Shown piece by piece: positions 1 through 9,911 of a DNA stretch of 64,000 bases. The DNA comes from Strigamia acuminata (taxonomy: Eukaryota; Arthropoda; Chilopoda; Geophilomorpha; Linotaeniidae), in NCBI GenBank assembly GCA_949358305.1, contig OX442314.1:58909369-58973368 (forward strand). The letters run 5' to 3'. The notes beneath the pieces are model-generated. The model made no database searches. It worked only from the letters and a program-made list of their open reading frames with translations, and was not told the DNA's origin. The position numbers and the translations under genes were made by a program. Numbering within the stretch: the first letter of the stretch is position 1; each line of letters starts with the position of its first letter.

Positions 1-1741
1 TTTCGCCAGTCGCCTCGGCTTGTTGCGTCAATTCGGCGAGCATCGTTGGAGGATCGGGGCGAACTGACTCCCAATCGTCTAGCAAGGCTCGTGGAAGCCC
101 TAACGGCACGGTCCACAATCGAGTGGCGGCCGCCAGAGCAATCTGTGGGTCGGGAAAGACTCCTTGGAACAGGATTCGAAGAAGTCCCTCCGACAACTTC
201 CTGTTCATCTTCTGCAGCGTCCGTTGCAGTTGCTTGTCGGACTTGCACGACGCAAGCTCTCGCGCAAGCCATTGCCACTCTTTCTCACCTTCGCGTATCT
301 GAGCGAGTTGGTATTCGTCCAGATGCGCGAGGTACATCGTTTGGGCTGTCTCGGGAAACGATGAGAATCGCCTCCAGAGATCAGCGCACTCCTGTGCGGG
401 AAATGGTTCTTGAGAGACGTATCCCTCAAAACGAATGACCGATGTCACGTGTGGCACGGGCACCGATGGATCTGGTCGCATGTCGCTGGTGACTGGACGG
501 CAAGCGAACGGCAAGGAGGTGTTGACGTCTCCATGACCGGCTTGCAATGCGGCGATGCGTCGATCTTCTTTCGCTATCTCGTCCGACCAGTCAATCCGGC
601 CGGAGGAGGGAGCGCTAAGCTGTGAAGCGCTGGACTTTTCTTCACGCGACGAGAGTGAACTCCTCGTGGAAGATTGGCGCGATTGCACTCGAGGTCGGCT
701 TCGGGATGTGGGTCTCGACACGGACTTCGAATGTCTTTTTGGCGGCGTCGACTCGCGTCGGTGATGTGAGCGATGACGAGCCTTCTGGAGTGGAGGTAAC
801 CCTCCAATGGCGCCTTCCCCCGACGACTGTGTTGGGGAGGAGCGACGGCCACTGTAGGGCGACCTCGAAGATCGTGACCTCGACGTGGAGCGCGGTGTCA
901 CCACGTGGATGGTGGAAGCGACCTGTACCCGGGGCTCAGGCTCTGGATACGGGTTTGGCACGAATTCAGCATGGAAACATCCGCCCATGGCTAGTTGATG
1001 CATTTCCGACTGGCATGTCGGTACCCAACGTTTCTTTCCGTCTGTAGTCACACGGAAGGATTCGTAGTAGAGGCGCACAACCTCGGCTTTGGTTTGGTCC
1101 AAGCGTTGGAAAATGTCCTCCAAAATCTGTCGACGCTCCCACGCAGGAGCGTTGAAGTAACGGCGATGGTCTCGCGTTTCTTGATTGATCACTGTGAAGG
1201 CGAAGTCGAGCAACACGTTTCGCAGTGGTCCGAAGGTGTCGCGCTTCATTGCCCACTCGAGGGCGTCGCGATGACCGAATCCATCGATTAAATAGGCGAT
1301 CCGAAACTTCGTTCCCCATCGCTTGTTTAAGGCTTTGGAGAATTTGTGGCGGGCCGCCCAAAACGTCAATCGTCCTTTAGACTTTATGATCTCCGGTGGC
1401 AAAGCGTGTCGCCAGACACCAGGAGCTGTCGGAACATCGGGGTGCAGTTCGAGATGCGTCTCCCGAAGCTGGATGATCCGGTCGTGTCTCTGTGCACAAG
1501 TTTCGCCGTTTGGATCGGCGAATAGGCCTCCTCGAAGTTGTGGTCGGGGCGGCGTGACTGGCAAACGGGCTGCAGCGTCGGCCAGAGCGGCTTGAGCTTC
1601 GGCGGACGCTTCGGCGGACTCTTCGGTGACATCCACGGATGTATTCGAAGTATTTGCGGAACCAAGCAGCGTCGAATTCGTTTCTAATTCGAGGCTGTTG
1701 GCGCCGGCTTCGCTTCCTTCTTTCGGTTCTCCTTCTTCCAT
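1..1741 (-). CDS. ORF3 of retrotransposon A (partial; post-pol protein with RS-like segment)
   Basis: An ATG at 1741 opens a frame with no stop down to position 1, giving at least 580 codons. The start is acidic (MEEGEPKEGS). A predicted globular part follows, containing the block QSEMHQL. Next comes an Arg/Ser-rich stretch (for example RSTSRSRSSRSP) similar in composition to SR-protein RS domains, and then a second globular part with GLPRALLDDWESVRPDP. I see no signal peptide or membrane span, so it is not an obvious envelope protein. Two blocks resemble ORF3 of element B: QSEMHQL against QAEMWQL, and PRALL..W.S..PDP in both. It sits directly after pol and is preceded by an apparent 78-nt intron, which suggests expression from a spliced mRNA. 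The function is unknown; RNA binding is only a guess from the RS composition. Confidence 0.75.
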   Translation of the reverse strand, partial: MEEGEPKEGSEAGANSLELETNSTLLGSANTSNTSVDVTEESAEASAEAQAALADAAARLPVTPPRPQLRGGLFADPNGETCAQRHDRIIQLRETHLELHPDVPTAPGVWRHALPPEIIKSKGRLTFWAARHKFSKALNKRWGTKFRIAYLIDGFGHRDALEWAMKRDTFGPLRNVLLDFAFTVINQETRDHRRYFNAPAWERRQILEDIFQRLDQTKAEVVRLYYESFRVTTDGKKRWVPTCQSEMHQLAMGGCFHAEFVPNPYPEPEPRVQVASTIHVVTPRSTSRSRSSRSPYSGRRSSPTQSSGEGAIGGLPPLQKARHRSHHRRESTPPKRHSKSVSRPTSRSRPRVQSRQSSTRSSLSSREEKSSASQLSAPSSGRIDWSDEIAKEDRRIAALQAGHGDVNTSLPFACRPVTSDMRPDPSVPVPHVTSVIRFEGYVSQEPFPAQECADLWRRFSSFPETAQTMYLAHLDEYQLAQIREGEKEWQWLARELASCKSDKQLQRTLQKMNRKLSEGLLRILFQGVFPDPQIALAAATRLWTVPLGLPRALLDDWESVRPDPPTMLAELTQQAEATGE

Positions 1742-1749
1742 TTGAACGA

Positions 1750-1827
1750 CTAATCCAAATGGAAAAGAAAAACGAAAATTAATTTATTAGTTTTTCCTTG
1801 GAAAATTCCAAAGAAAAAACTACTTAC
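1750..1827 (-). other. candidate intron just upstream of ORF3-A
   Basis: On the minus strand a perfect donor GTAAGT (1827-1822) is followed 78 nt later by a pyrimidine-rich tract ending in AG at 1750, nine bases before the ORF3 ATG. Splicing here would not change the ORF3 protein. Element C has the same arrangement before its ORF3. Confidence 0.5.
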
Positions 1828-1951
1828 AATTGAAGAATCTCGTTGAAATAATCCGGTTGTTTCGCTTTTGGTTTTTTGGAGTTGAGCACTTAACACACGT
1901 GTGAGATCGAAGTGAACTCAGACGCGAAGTGATCAGTTCAAATACCGGAAG

Positions 1952-4900
1952 TTACGTTTGGGTAACGTCGCTGTTAGCGACGTCATCCAATCTTACTGTT
2001 TGATTGGTTTGAGTATGGCTTGAGGAATTGCTCCTTACGTCATACGGCTGATCTCTGGATCTCGAGGTTATCGAGGGGAGAAGACACATGTTGTTTTTTC
2101 CTCTCGGTTTACGAGTCCGAAGATTATATCTCTTTGTCGGCGAGGGATTTATTGTATTTAAATCGCCGTCTTCATTGTCATCGGAGACTGAGTCAGATGA
2201 GTCTTTTATTTCAGATGTTTTTTGTTTCTTTTCTAAAAACACCTTTTTATTTAATTTTTTAGCAATTTCAAGTTTTTTGAAACTGTCACGAAGTTCAACG
2301 TCGTTATTCACGAGGTCTGACTCCATTTGTGGTTTGGATGAATTATCGACAGGTATTTTCTTTAATTCATCGTCATCTAACGTATTAATTATATTTTCAG
2401 TCTTTTGACCGACTTCTTCGCCTTCTAACCATACTTCCTGATCGAAACTCGGGAAATACGGAGTTAATTCAGACGAATGGACAGCTGGAAATATTTCGTT
2501 GTTTTCTAGCTTTCTCAATTCCACCGAACCTCCCTGTAATACTTTGGTTATTACATAAGGTCCTGTTCTTTTATCAGCAATGCCAGCTGCAATGCCGCGG
2601 GCAGCACTCGACAAAACATGAGAATCTCTCCAAACTAAATCGTTTAATTTAAAATTGGAGAACTTCTCACCTTCTTTTTTAAGATTAACTCGTCTACGCA
2701 AATCTAACACGTGTGACATCATGTGTTGATATGTTTCGGCGATAACGGCTTCTAATTTTTGCACATATAAATGTGGGTTTTTTGGATCTACGACCAAAAT
2801 TCCTTCAGGTATTCTTGGATCCCAAGGTACTCTGAGTTCGCGAAAAAAGTTAAGAAATGCGGGAGAGAAGTCTCTTCCTCTCGTCACCGTAGTTCTCAAA
2901 CTAAATGCAAATTCACGCAAATATTCGTCCCATTTGGAATGAACAGATGAATAAATTGCTACCAAATATTTGATGTCACGGTTAACCCTTTCAACCGGGT
3001 TAGCTTGTGGGTGATATGTTGAAGTTGGTGTTGGAACCATCTTGAACTTTTCACAAAATTTTTTAAAGACTTGGGCACGAAATTGCGGGCCGTTGTCAGA
3101 AATAATTTTACGAGGGAATCCCATGCTCATGGAAAGGTGATAAATGCAATTTGCTACTTTTCCAGCAGTGGGGTTACACATTGGATATAATTCTGGCCAA
3201 TGAGTTGCCACGTCAAGTATGACTAAAATATGTGTGTTGTTTTTGCGCGTCCGAGGTTTCGGGCCGGTCAAATCAACACTTAGACAGTCAAATGGGCTGT
3301 AAGGACCCATTTGCGCTGCTTCAATTTGTCCTTTCGTTCGAGGCTTGCAAGCTTGACAGCGCTCGCAGTGTCGAATGAATCTCGTAATGTCCGATTTCAT
3401 ACCTTTCCAGGTATAAATTCGGCGTGCTCGATAAAGAGTCCTTGCAATTCCTGGGTGGCCAGAAAGTGGGTGGCCATGCATCAGCCAAATAATTTTATAC
3501 TTCAATGTCTGAGGTACAAAAACTTTGAGTGCTCTCCCATCCTCCCCCAATTCATCAGACATTGTGGGATGAAATTGCATTAATAAGTCATCTTCAATTA
3601 AGAAGGTGGTTGCGTGTTTTCTATATTGTTTCCTCTGTAGTCGCGTTGTGACGTCAGGCGGAAATTGATTACAATTTATAAAATTACGCATCAATTGGCA
3701 AACTTTATCTTCTTTCTGTGCCTTAATTATGTCTTCCCTTGTGGGAGGTTCACAATCAAGACGTTCTACAATTTTGGCGACAAATGCTTTTATTAAAACA
3801 TTTGACGAAGGAACTTGGAATTTCCTTGAAATTTGCGCTCTTATGACGTCATCTGATTCCTCAGAGGGGTCATAGATTTTAGTCCAATAGTTGACGAATT
3901 CATGATCCTCCTTTTCCTCCAGCGTGGAGACAGGAAGTTCATGAAATTTTCCCATTTTCCAATTTCGTTGTGGTGATGGACAATAAGATAATAATTCGTC
4001 ATTATCTCCATCATCTTCAGGATTTTCCGGTTTGTGAATCGGTGATCTGGATAAAGCATCCGCTAAAACATTTAGTGGACCTTTAATATATTGTATTTCG
4101 AAAGAGTAGCGCATTAGTTCCATTTGCCAACGCGCTAACCTTCCGGCAGGTTCGTCTAACTGCATCAACCATTTTAGTGCTTGATGGTCAGTCCTAACTA
4201 TGAATGTGGTAAATTCCAAATAATGTCGAAATTTACGTAATGCCCAGATTACCGCAAGGCATTCTAATTCTGTGGCGCTGTAATTTATCTCAGCAGGTTG
4301 CAAACTTCTGCTGGCATAAACACAAGGCACTTCGATATTTTGATCATCGATTTCCCTCATTTGCATAAGCGCGGCGCCTAGTCCTTTTCTGCTGGCGTCG
4401 GTATGCACAATAAATGATTCTGTCAAATCAGGCATGGCCATTGTTTCTGCATTCGTTAAAGCATCTTTTATTTGATCAAAAGCTTCTTGATGAATTTCTG
4501 ACCAAATAAATTCCACATCCTTTTTGAGTAAAGGACGTAGAGGTTCAGTCATGACTGCTAGATTCTTGAGTAATCGGTGAAAAAAGTTCACCATTCCCAA
4601 AAATCTCTGCAACTCTTTCAAATTTGAAGGAGCTGGCATTTCTTTAATGGCGGCGACTTTTTTAGGGTCGACACTAACTCCTTGAACACTTAACTTGTAA
4701 CCAAGGAAAGTTAATTCTTTTCTGCCAAATTTCGATTTTTCTGGATGAACATGAAGATTTGCATTTTCAAGTTTACTCAGAATTTCTTCTAGATGACTCA
4801 TGTGTTCCTCAAAATTTTTTGATATAATAATTATATCATCGAGGTATGCCCATGCGAATTTTCGATAGGCATCCCCCAAAATTTTTTCTATCAACTTTTG

Positions 4901-6427
4901 AAAAGTTGATGGCGCATCTACGAGGCCAAAGGGCATGACTCGAAATTGTAGTCGACCCAAAGGGCTCCAAAACGCAGTTTTAGCACGGTCGTTCGGATGA
5001 ACCTCTATCTGCCAATAGCCTTTTGACAAATCTATTGTTGTGACCCATTCAAACCTTCCGAGTTCTCGCAAGATTTCCTCAATGCTCGGCATTTGAGGAG
5101 GATCGTATAATGTATGTGCATTGAGTGGTCTAAAATCAATGCAGAGTCTCGGATCACAATCCGGACGCATCACTAGAACTATTCGCATTCCATAGTCTCC
5201 AGTGGCTTGTTCGACGTACCCATTATCCAACATATCTTGACAGATTTGACGGATAATTTCACGTTTCTGTGGATTTACGCTTTTAAACGGAACTCTAATA
5301 GGAACTTTAGTGTCCAGTTTAATTTCATGCCTAACGAGGTGTGTTCTACCTGGTCGGCGTGATAAAATCTTTTCATGTTTCTTTAACACTTTTTCAAGCA
5401 TTAAATTATTTTCCATTGACAAATTAGCGTCGCTAACAAGTCTTTGTACTATATTTTCTTCATCGGCAACTTTAGCTTGACATGCAGTGGCGGAACCAGC
5501 TTTCATGTGATTTACTTTAATAAAGTCGCTTTTCATTACTTCTTCGGGTGGATCAAGGAACTCTTGATAACGGTCAAGAATCGCTTGAGGAACAAAAGGT
5601 AAATCTTCTTTCAAAGACTTGACAAAATTCCAAGACATGGTCTTAGGATTTGGTTGTATGTTGAGTCGATTCATGAAATCACATCCTAATAAAACAATAG
5701 GATATTTATTTCTTAAAATTATGAATGGATGACTTAACATCCCGTGTGTCCACGCAAAAGAAAGTAGGAGAGTTCCTTCAGGGACTACATCTTCTGAAGC
5801 AGTCGTAACTCTCACATTCGGTCCAATTGGTCGAATTTCATCTTCCAGTTTCAATGAAATTACTACGGAGTAGGCCATGAAGCTTCGATTATCTCCAGAG
5901 TCTAACATCCCTGTTATCATACCGTTTGCCGTCTGCAATCGAATCGTCGGCAAATCATTGCTGTTTGGTATGTCCGCGTACTTGCATTTAAAACGTCGCG
6001 GTGGCTTAATTTCTATCGGCGGATCCAATGGTAATTCGTCCAATAAATCATTAGTGACTAGCGTTGTAGCCATTAATTTTTCAATACAATCGTCAAGACC
6101 AGGTAAATCAATTTTATCTGACCTTTCAACAATTTCAGGTGTTGGCCTAGTTTTTCCATCTAGCAAAGTAACAGCATCTTTTATTTTAGATTCCCAATCA
6201 ACTTTTAATTGTTGAACTTTTTCTTTAAAAAATTCTTCAGTGATATTTTCATTTTGCAGCACGAGCTTTAAACTGGAAACATCAATTTTTGGAAATACTA
6301 AATTATTTTCAATTTCTAATTTAATCTGAGTATTCAAAAATTCATCTAAAATTTGAGATGGTGTTAGTTTATTTTCCGAGGCGGTAGGCGTCGCATCCAC
6401 TAGACCGTCTGGATGCGCGCTTACAAG
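1952..6427 (-). CDS. pol: Pol polyprotein of retrotransposon A (PR-RT-RNaseH-IN)
   Basis: The frame is open from the gag/pol slip site to 1952, about 1,490 codons. Counting from the GTG at 6400, the aspartic protease motif DSGD is near residue 167 (the fourth residue is Asp where Ala or Thr is usual). The RT catalytic YLDD is near 519, RNase H HTDAS near 664, and the integrase HHCC zinc finger lies ahead of the DDE residues (DLTGPKP, SDNGPQF, NPVER) near 1043-1136. The spacing of the last two acidic residues is D-x34-E. A Lys-rich acidic tail ends the protein. There is no ATG near the start of the frame, which supports synthesis as a Gag-Pol fusion by -1 frameshifting. It would copy the element's RNA to DNA and integrate it. 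Confidence 0.95.
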   Translation of the reverse strand, partial: LVSAHPDGLVDATPTASENKLTPSQILDEFLNTQIKLEIENNLVFPKIDVSSLKLVLQNENITEEFFKEKVQQLKVDWESKIKDAVTLLDGKTRPTPEIVERSDKIDLPGLDDCIEKLMATTLVTNDLLDELPLDPPIEIKPPRRFKCKYADIPNSNDLPTIRLQTANGMITGMLDSGDNRSFMAYSVVISLKLEDEIRPIGPNVRVTTASEDVVPEGTLLLSFAWTHGMLSHPFIILRNKYPIVLLGCDFMNRLNIQPNPKTMSWNFVKSLKEDLPFVPQAILDRYQEFLDPPEEVMKSDFIKVNHMKAGSATACQAKVADEENIVQRLVSDANLSMENNLMLEKVLKKHEKILSRRPGRTHLVRHEIKLDTKVPIRVPFKSVNPQKREIIRQICQDMLDNGYVEQATGDYGMRIVLVMRPDCDPRLCIDFRPLNAHTLYDPPQMPSIEEILRELGRFEWVTTIDLSKGYWQIEVHPNDRAKTAFWSPLGRLQFRVMPFGLVDAPSTFQKLIEKILGDAYRKFAWAYLDDIIIISKNFEEHMSHLEEILSKLENANLHVHPEKSKFGRKELTFLGYKLSVQGVSVDPKKVAAIKEMPAPSNLKELQRFLGMVNFFHRLLKNLAVMTEPLRPLLKKDVEFIWSEIHQEAFDQIKDALTNAETMAMPDLTESFIVHTDASRKGLGAALMQMREIDDQNIEVPCVYASRSLQPAEINYSATELECLAVIWALRKFRHYLEFTTFIVRTDHQALKWLMQLDEPAGRLARWQMELMRYSFEIQYIKGPLNVLADALSRSPIHKPENPEDDGDNDELLSYCPSPQRNWKMGKFHELPVSTLEEKEDHEFVNYWTKIYDPSEESDDVIRAQISRKFQVPSSNVLIKAFVAKIVERLDCEPPTREDIIKAQKEDKVCQLMRNFINCNQFPPDVTTRLQRKQYRKHATTFLIEDDLLMQFHPTMSDELGEDGRALKVFVPQTLKYKIIWLMHGHPLSGHPGIARTLYRARRIYTWKGMKSDITRFIRHCERCQACKPRTKGQIEAAQMGPYSPFDCLSVDLTGPKPRTRKNNTHILVILDVATHWPELYPMCNPTAGKVANCIYHLSMSMGFPRKIISDNGPQFRAQVFKKFCEKFKMVPTPTSTYHPQANPVERVNRDIKYLVAIYSSVHSKWDEYLREFAFSLRTTVTRGRDFSPAFLNFFRELRVPWDPRIPEGILVVDPKNPHLYVQKLEAVIAETYQHMMSHVLDLRRRVNLKKEGEKFSNFKLNDLVWRDSHVLSSAARGIAAGIADKRTGPYVITKVLQGGSVELRKLENNEIFPAVHSSELTPYFPSFDQEVWLEGEEVGQKTENIINTLDDDELKKIPVDNSSKPQMESDLVNNDVELRDSFKKLEIAKKLNKKVFLEKKQKTSEIKDSSDSVSDDNEDGDLNTINPSPTKRYNLRTRKPRGKNNMCLLPSITSRSRDQPYDVRSNSSSHTQTNQTVRLDDVANSDVTQT

Positions 6428-8895
6428 TTTTTTAGAAGTTCGCCGATTGATTTCATCGATTTTTCGAACTCTTCAATAATCTTGTCTTTGCTCGATTTTC
6501 TGTCAGGACATTCTTTAGCCCAATGCCCCAATTTTTTACAAATATTACACGGGTCAGTAGCAGGTGATTTCGCGACCTTTGGTGAAGGCGAACTTGAACG
6601 TTTGGCTTCATCTTTTTTAGGGGTCGGCGACTTCGATCTACTGAGCGCGTCTGTTTTTGGTGAACCAAAAGTAACGTTTTTAGGCGCCATCTTTGGTCCA
6701 AATTTTCGAGCTACTGCGTTATTACGGGCTAATAAAGCAGCTGCAGCCTCACTTTCTGGTTCCGAGTCAGATTTCTCTGGTTCAGAAGCAGTTTCCATTT
6801 CAGTCACTTCGGCTAAGTGAGCTTTAGGGGTTGGATGAGGGTTTTTTCCATCCGCTCCCTTTTTCGATTCTTTAGCAGTTTCTGCCAAAAAATCTCCTCG
6901 TTTTGGGGGTTGCAAAAGAGGGGTGTTAGCAAAACGTGTGTCTTTTGCCAACTCCTTTCTCCGTTGCTGTCGCTTAGCGTACGCAACTTTTTCATCAGCT
7001 GGTAGATAAGCTTTATAATTTTCGTCAATCCTTATCTGATTGGCTCGCATAAATTTGGCTAATTCAGCGAAACCACCCGGATAAGGTGCTCGTACAGAAA
7101 GTAGAACATTTTTCGAATAATCTGTCAGTCCACGTCGGAATTGACGATCAATGGCTGCGTCTCCCATCGTATAAGGGAGAGTGACCAATAAATCTTCAGT
7201 CCTTCTCAAATAAGAGCGAAGACTTTCGCCTTTATTTTGAGAAAGATTATCCCACATTTGTAATAAGTCTTCACTTGACTCGCCATATTCAGTCATGAAC
7301 TCTTCTACAAAGTGATTCCAATTTTGAAATTGTTTTGAATAAAACCATTTCTCAGCTCGGTCTATAAGAGCTTTAGGTACTACTCTTTTCAAAGCAGTGT
7401 GACATGCAATGCCATTCAACCTTGAAATTCGTAAAACTTCATCTAAAAGAGTGGATCCAGCTTCCCATTCTCCATCGAATAAAGCGGGTTTGATGTGATC
7501 CCATCTAATAGTTCTTTCGTCAACTAGATCGTGCGTCCAGTTGTTGGCAGTGTATTGAGCAATTTTCTGTCGTAGTGCAATGTCAGCATTATCGGCAGTA
7601 GCGTCAGATCGATCGGAAGATCGACGATCAGCTAATAATCGATCAATTTCTTCAGCAGTGTAATAATGAGTATTATGCCGAGAAGAGTGGCCTCGATGTC
7701 GACGTCGATGAGATCGATGTCGATTATCGCGTTCTTGTTGCGCATTCGCATCAGAATCCGACCTTGAATCAGATTGTGAATTTGAAGGTGTGTTGAAATG
7801 TGGTGTTTCTGGTGGGTCGGGTGGGTCGCCGTCATCATCTGGCGGTCGACGTCCACCTCCAGGTGGTCCATCTCCGTGTCCATCTGGATTTCCTCCATCT
7901 GGTGGATTTCTCCTATACTGACCCCCACCTGGCGGGCTTTCATGTCCGTCGGGTGGTTCGCGTGCTGGATTCGTGTCTCGTCGACTTCTTTTTGACGAGT
8001 CTTGCTGTTGAGCCAGTGGTATCGTTCGAGTAACATGAATACCAGTTTCATGCCGTCTATTTCGATCGTCTACCATCCCCAACAGTCGGTCACTGTTGTG
8101 AAAAATAGGATTTCGATTACCAGGAAGTGGATTGCGATCAGCTCTCCTTTCCTCGGAATCTGAAGGACGTTTTCTTTTTGAGCGATGGCGGCGACGCGAA
8201 CGTTGGTCGTCATCACTTGATAATCCAGATTGGCTACTTAACTTTTTGGTAAGCTCGAGCTGTCTTCGCGCCTCTTGGTGTGAGCGAATTGAAAGTTCAT
8301 TTCTAGTATTCATTTTAGAAAGATCTTCCACTTCACCTTTTAGTCTGTATTCTCTAGCTTTTTGGGCTAGAAATTCCTCATTTTGTCGATTGAGTTCCAT
8401 GTGTTGGAGCTCAACCTCCGCTTTTTGTTGTTGAAGCTCTGCTTCTTTTCGCTCCATTTCAAATTGTAAATTTGAAACGGCACGATCAGTGTGAAGTCGT
8501 ATCATGGCGCGATGAATCTCTTCCACCGTCATGTCGTCCGTTATTTGGGCGCCATCTTGGCGTGCTTGATTTCTCAAAGCATCCAACATGGTCATGCGAG
8601 GAGGTGATTCGTGAGACGATTCACTTTCCATTTCACGTAACGTATTTTCCACTTCCTCCAGTGGAAGTGGCGGGAGTTCTTGTTCGTTAGAACTCGCACT
8701 TGAAGCGCTTAATGCTCTAGCAACTTCATTTTCAGCATCCTTGAGTTGTTTCGGATCTGGAACTGGTGTTATTTCTTCAGAAATAATTTTCTCTGTAAGC
8801 ATTTCAGGCTCGAGAGCCGGCAAAACCGTCGCTGCTCGTTTCTGAGTGCTTGGTCGACCTCGCTGTCGTTTTACAATTTGCATTGGCGTCGCCAT
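6421..8895 (-). CDS. gag: Gag of retrotransposon A
   Basis: 824 residues starting with ATG at 8895 (MATPMQIVKRQRGRPS, with an AT-hook-like RGRP). A long Glu/Gln-rich coiled-coil segment occupies about residues 130-215. An Arg/Ser/Pro/Gly/Asp-rich linker follows. The retrotransposon gag core (around residue 460, with WxxFxxEF-type spacing) is followed by a single CCHC knuckle, CNICKKLGHWAKEC, near residue 781. The core aligns by eye with Gag of element B (for example LFDGEWEAG against RFDGSWKAG). It would form the virus-like particle and bind genomic RNA. The ORF ends in the slippery site that leads into pol. Confidence 0.92.
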   Translation of the reverse strand: MATPMQIVKRQRGRPSTQKRAATVLPALEPEMLTEKIISEEITPVPDPKQLKDAENEVARALSASSASSNEQELPPLPLEEVENTLREMESESSHESPPRMTMLDALRNQARQDGAQITDDMTVEEIHRAMIRLHTDRAVSNLQFEMERKEAELQQQKAEVELQHMELNRQNEEFLAQKAREYRLKGEVEDLSKMNTRNELSIRSHQEARRQLELTKKLSSQSGLSSDDDQRSRRRHRSKRKRPSDSEERRADRNPLPGNRNPIFHNSDRLLGMVDDRNRRHETGIHVTRTIPLAQQQDSSKRSRRDTNPAREPPDGHESPPGGGQYRRNPPDGGNPDGHGDGPPGGGRRPPDDDGDPPDPPETPHFNTPSNSQSDSRSDSDANAQQERDNRHRSHRRRHRGHSSRHNTHYYTAEEIDRLLADRRSSDRSDATADNADIALRQKIAQYTANNWTHDLVDERTIRWDHIKPALFDGEWEAGSTLLDEVLRISRLNGIACHTALKRVVPKALIDRAEKWFYSKQFQNWNHFVEEFMTEYGESSEDLLQMWDNLSQNKGESLRSYLRRTEDLLVTLPYTMGDAAIDRQFRRGLTDYSKNVLLSVRAPYPGGFAELAKFMRANQIRIDENYKAYLPADEKVAYAKRQQRRKELAKDTRFANTPLLQPPKRGDFLAETAKESKKGADGKNPHPTPKAHLAEVTEMETASEPEKSDSEPESEAAAALLARNNAVARKFGPKMAPKNVTFGSPKTDALSRSKSPTPKKDEAKRSSSPSPKVAKSPATDPCNICKKLGHWAKECPDRKSSKDKIIEEFEKSMKSIGELLKNL
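6427..6433 (-). promoter_or_regulatory. -1 frameshift heptamer A_AAA_AAC at the gag/pol junction of A
   Basis: In the gag frame the last codons read CTA AAA AAC TTG TAA, an exact X_XXY_YYZ heptamer two codons before the gag stop. Pol lies in the -1 frame and stays open from this point. Confidence 0.8.
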
Positions 8896-8967
8896 TTTGT
8901 CAAATTGAAAAAGAACAATGGAAATAAAGGATCTTTTTGCAAAAATCGGATTTTAACAATCAAAACT

Positions 8968-8985
8968 ATCCCGGACAGACCCCCA
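8968..8985 (-). other. primer binding site of retrotransposon A
   Basis: The minus strand reads TGGGGGTCTGTCCGGGAT two bases after the LTR end. Its complement resembles the 3' end of tRNA-Pro (CCA plus acceptor and T-stem) with a few mismatches. It differs from the PBS of element B at one base. Confidence 0.65.
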
Positions 8986-8987
8986 AG

Positions 8988-9911
8988 TGCGGCGATCCGG
9001 GTTTTTACTTATTAAATTATGTAAATTCAATAAGCAATCGTCGTAGAGATGCCGTACAGGACTTCTACTCTGTGGCCAAATGTTTGTCTAGGGGAATGAT
9101 TTTACACAGAGTAAAGGAAAAATTAGATAGTTTTAATCGTTCTAAATACACTTGATGTGTGCAAAGGGGAAACAATAATAATAATGTAATGACTGGGTCG
9201 ATCTGGCTTCTCTTTGTACTTGGACACTCACAGTTGACCGTTGGCTCCAAGATGGCGTCGATGGCGTCGTGTGAGCGCGGGATTTTGGCGGAGTAAACTC
9301 GACGCCAAAATACGTTGCTAAGTATTCTAAAATCCTCGCGGAGCAAGCTCAACACGAGAATACGTCTTGCACACAGCGGTTTGATTATTACGGAGCAAGC
9401 TCGACGTAACAATCCGTCTTAACACAGTTCGCCTTGTGGAGTTAAACTCAACACAAAGCCTTCAAATTGACAGAGCAAGCTCAATGTCAATTCACACACA
9501 GAAATGGCTTAAATTACGCGTAGTAATTCAAGCAGAAAGGCGCTATTCCGTACAGTTGGCACGGACCAGCAATGAATCTCAACTCTTCCAGATATCACAG
9601 ATCACACTTAGCAGGGTTTGGCATAAGTTTGACACAGATGTGAATGGTTTGGAAGCAGAATCAAGAATCCGGGAAGAGTGGGCCAAAACCGTTTGGCTCA
9701 CTTCTAAATCTGCTCAGAAAAGCTGCGCAGATGACGAGTTGCACAAAGATCACACACGGCCGCCTTCGGGTCGTGTGCAACAATTGAGCCGGGCACGCGC
9801 GAGGGGAAGGGATGCTCCGCCCAGGCACACGCCTAGCAGCATCATCAAAGCAATGCATGCTGCAGCGCGATTGGTTGACGCTGTTGCTGGGCCAAAACTT
9901 GCTGCAAAACA
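8988..9911 (-). repeat. 5' LTR of retrotransposon A (outer edge approximate)
   Basis: The inner edge ends in CA on the minus strand at 8988, then CT, then the PBS; element B has the same 2-nt spacer. The outer edge is inferred from a TGTTTTGC at 9911, but TGTGTTTTG two bases further out is also possible. A CCAAT-like box and GC-rich sequence lie near the outer end, as expected for U3. The inner half carries the five-hairpin array described separately. A 221-codon plus-strand frame across this LTR is taken as chance. Confidence 0.6.
9282..9492 (-). repeat. five tandem stem-loops with conserved core in LTR A
   Basis: Arms are at 9282-9290/9303-9311, 9332-9340/9353-9361, 9383-9392/9405-9414, 9431-9438/9452-9459 and 9465-9472/9485-9492. 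Each pair encloses the core GAG(C/T)-AA-(G/A)CTC (TAA instead of AA in the fourth), with a constant 2-nt bulge RA on one side. The arm sequences differ from hairpin to hairpin yet remain complementary. On the minus (RNA) strand the few non-Watson-Crick positions become G-U pairs. In hairpins 2, 3 and 5 the loop reads CUUG closed by G-C, a known stable tetraloop type. Confidence 0.8.

Larger units (their letters stand above)
1..9911 (-). mobile_element. Ty3/Gypsy-type LTR retrotransposon A, truncated by the window edge
   Basis: Reading leftwards on the minus strand, the order is 5' LTR (about 9911-8988), tRNA primer site, gag, pol, ORF3. The 3' LTR must lie left of position 1. Gag and Pol have no stops or frameshifts other than the expected -1 junction, so the copy looks recent. 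The RT-RNaseH-integrase order is that of Ty3/Gypsy (Metaviridae). Gag and Pol resemble those of element B in this window. The outer LTR edge is uncertain because the second LTR is not visible. Confidence 0.9.

Noticed and set aside
46-1665. Several frames of 70-140 codons on both strands at the left end
   Set aside because: All are shadows of the minus-strand ORF3-A, which is open across the entire stretch.
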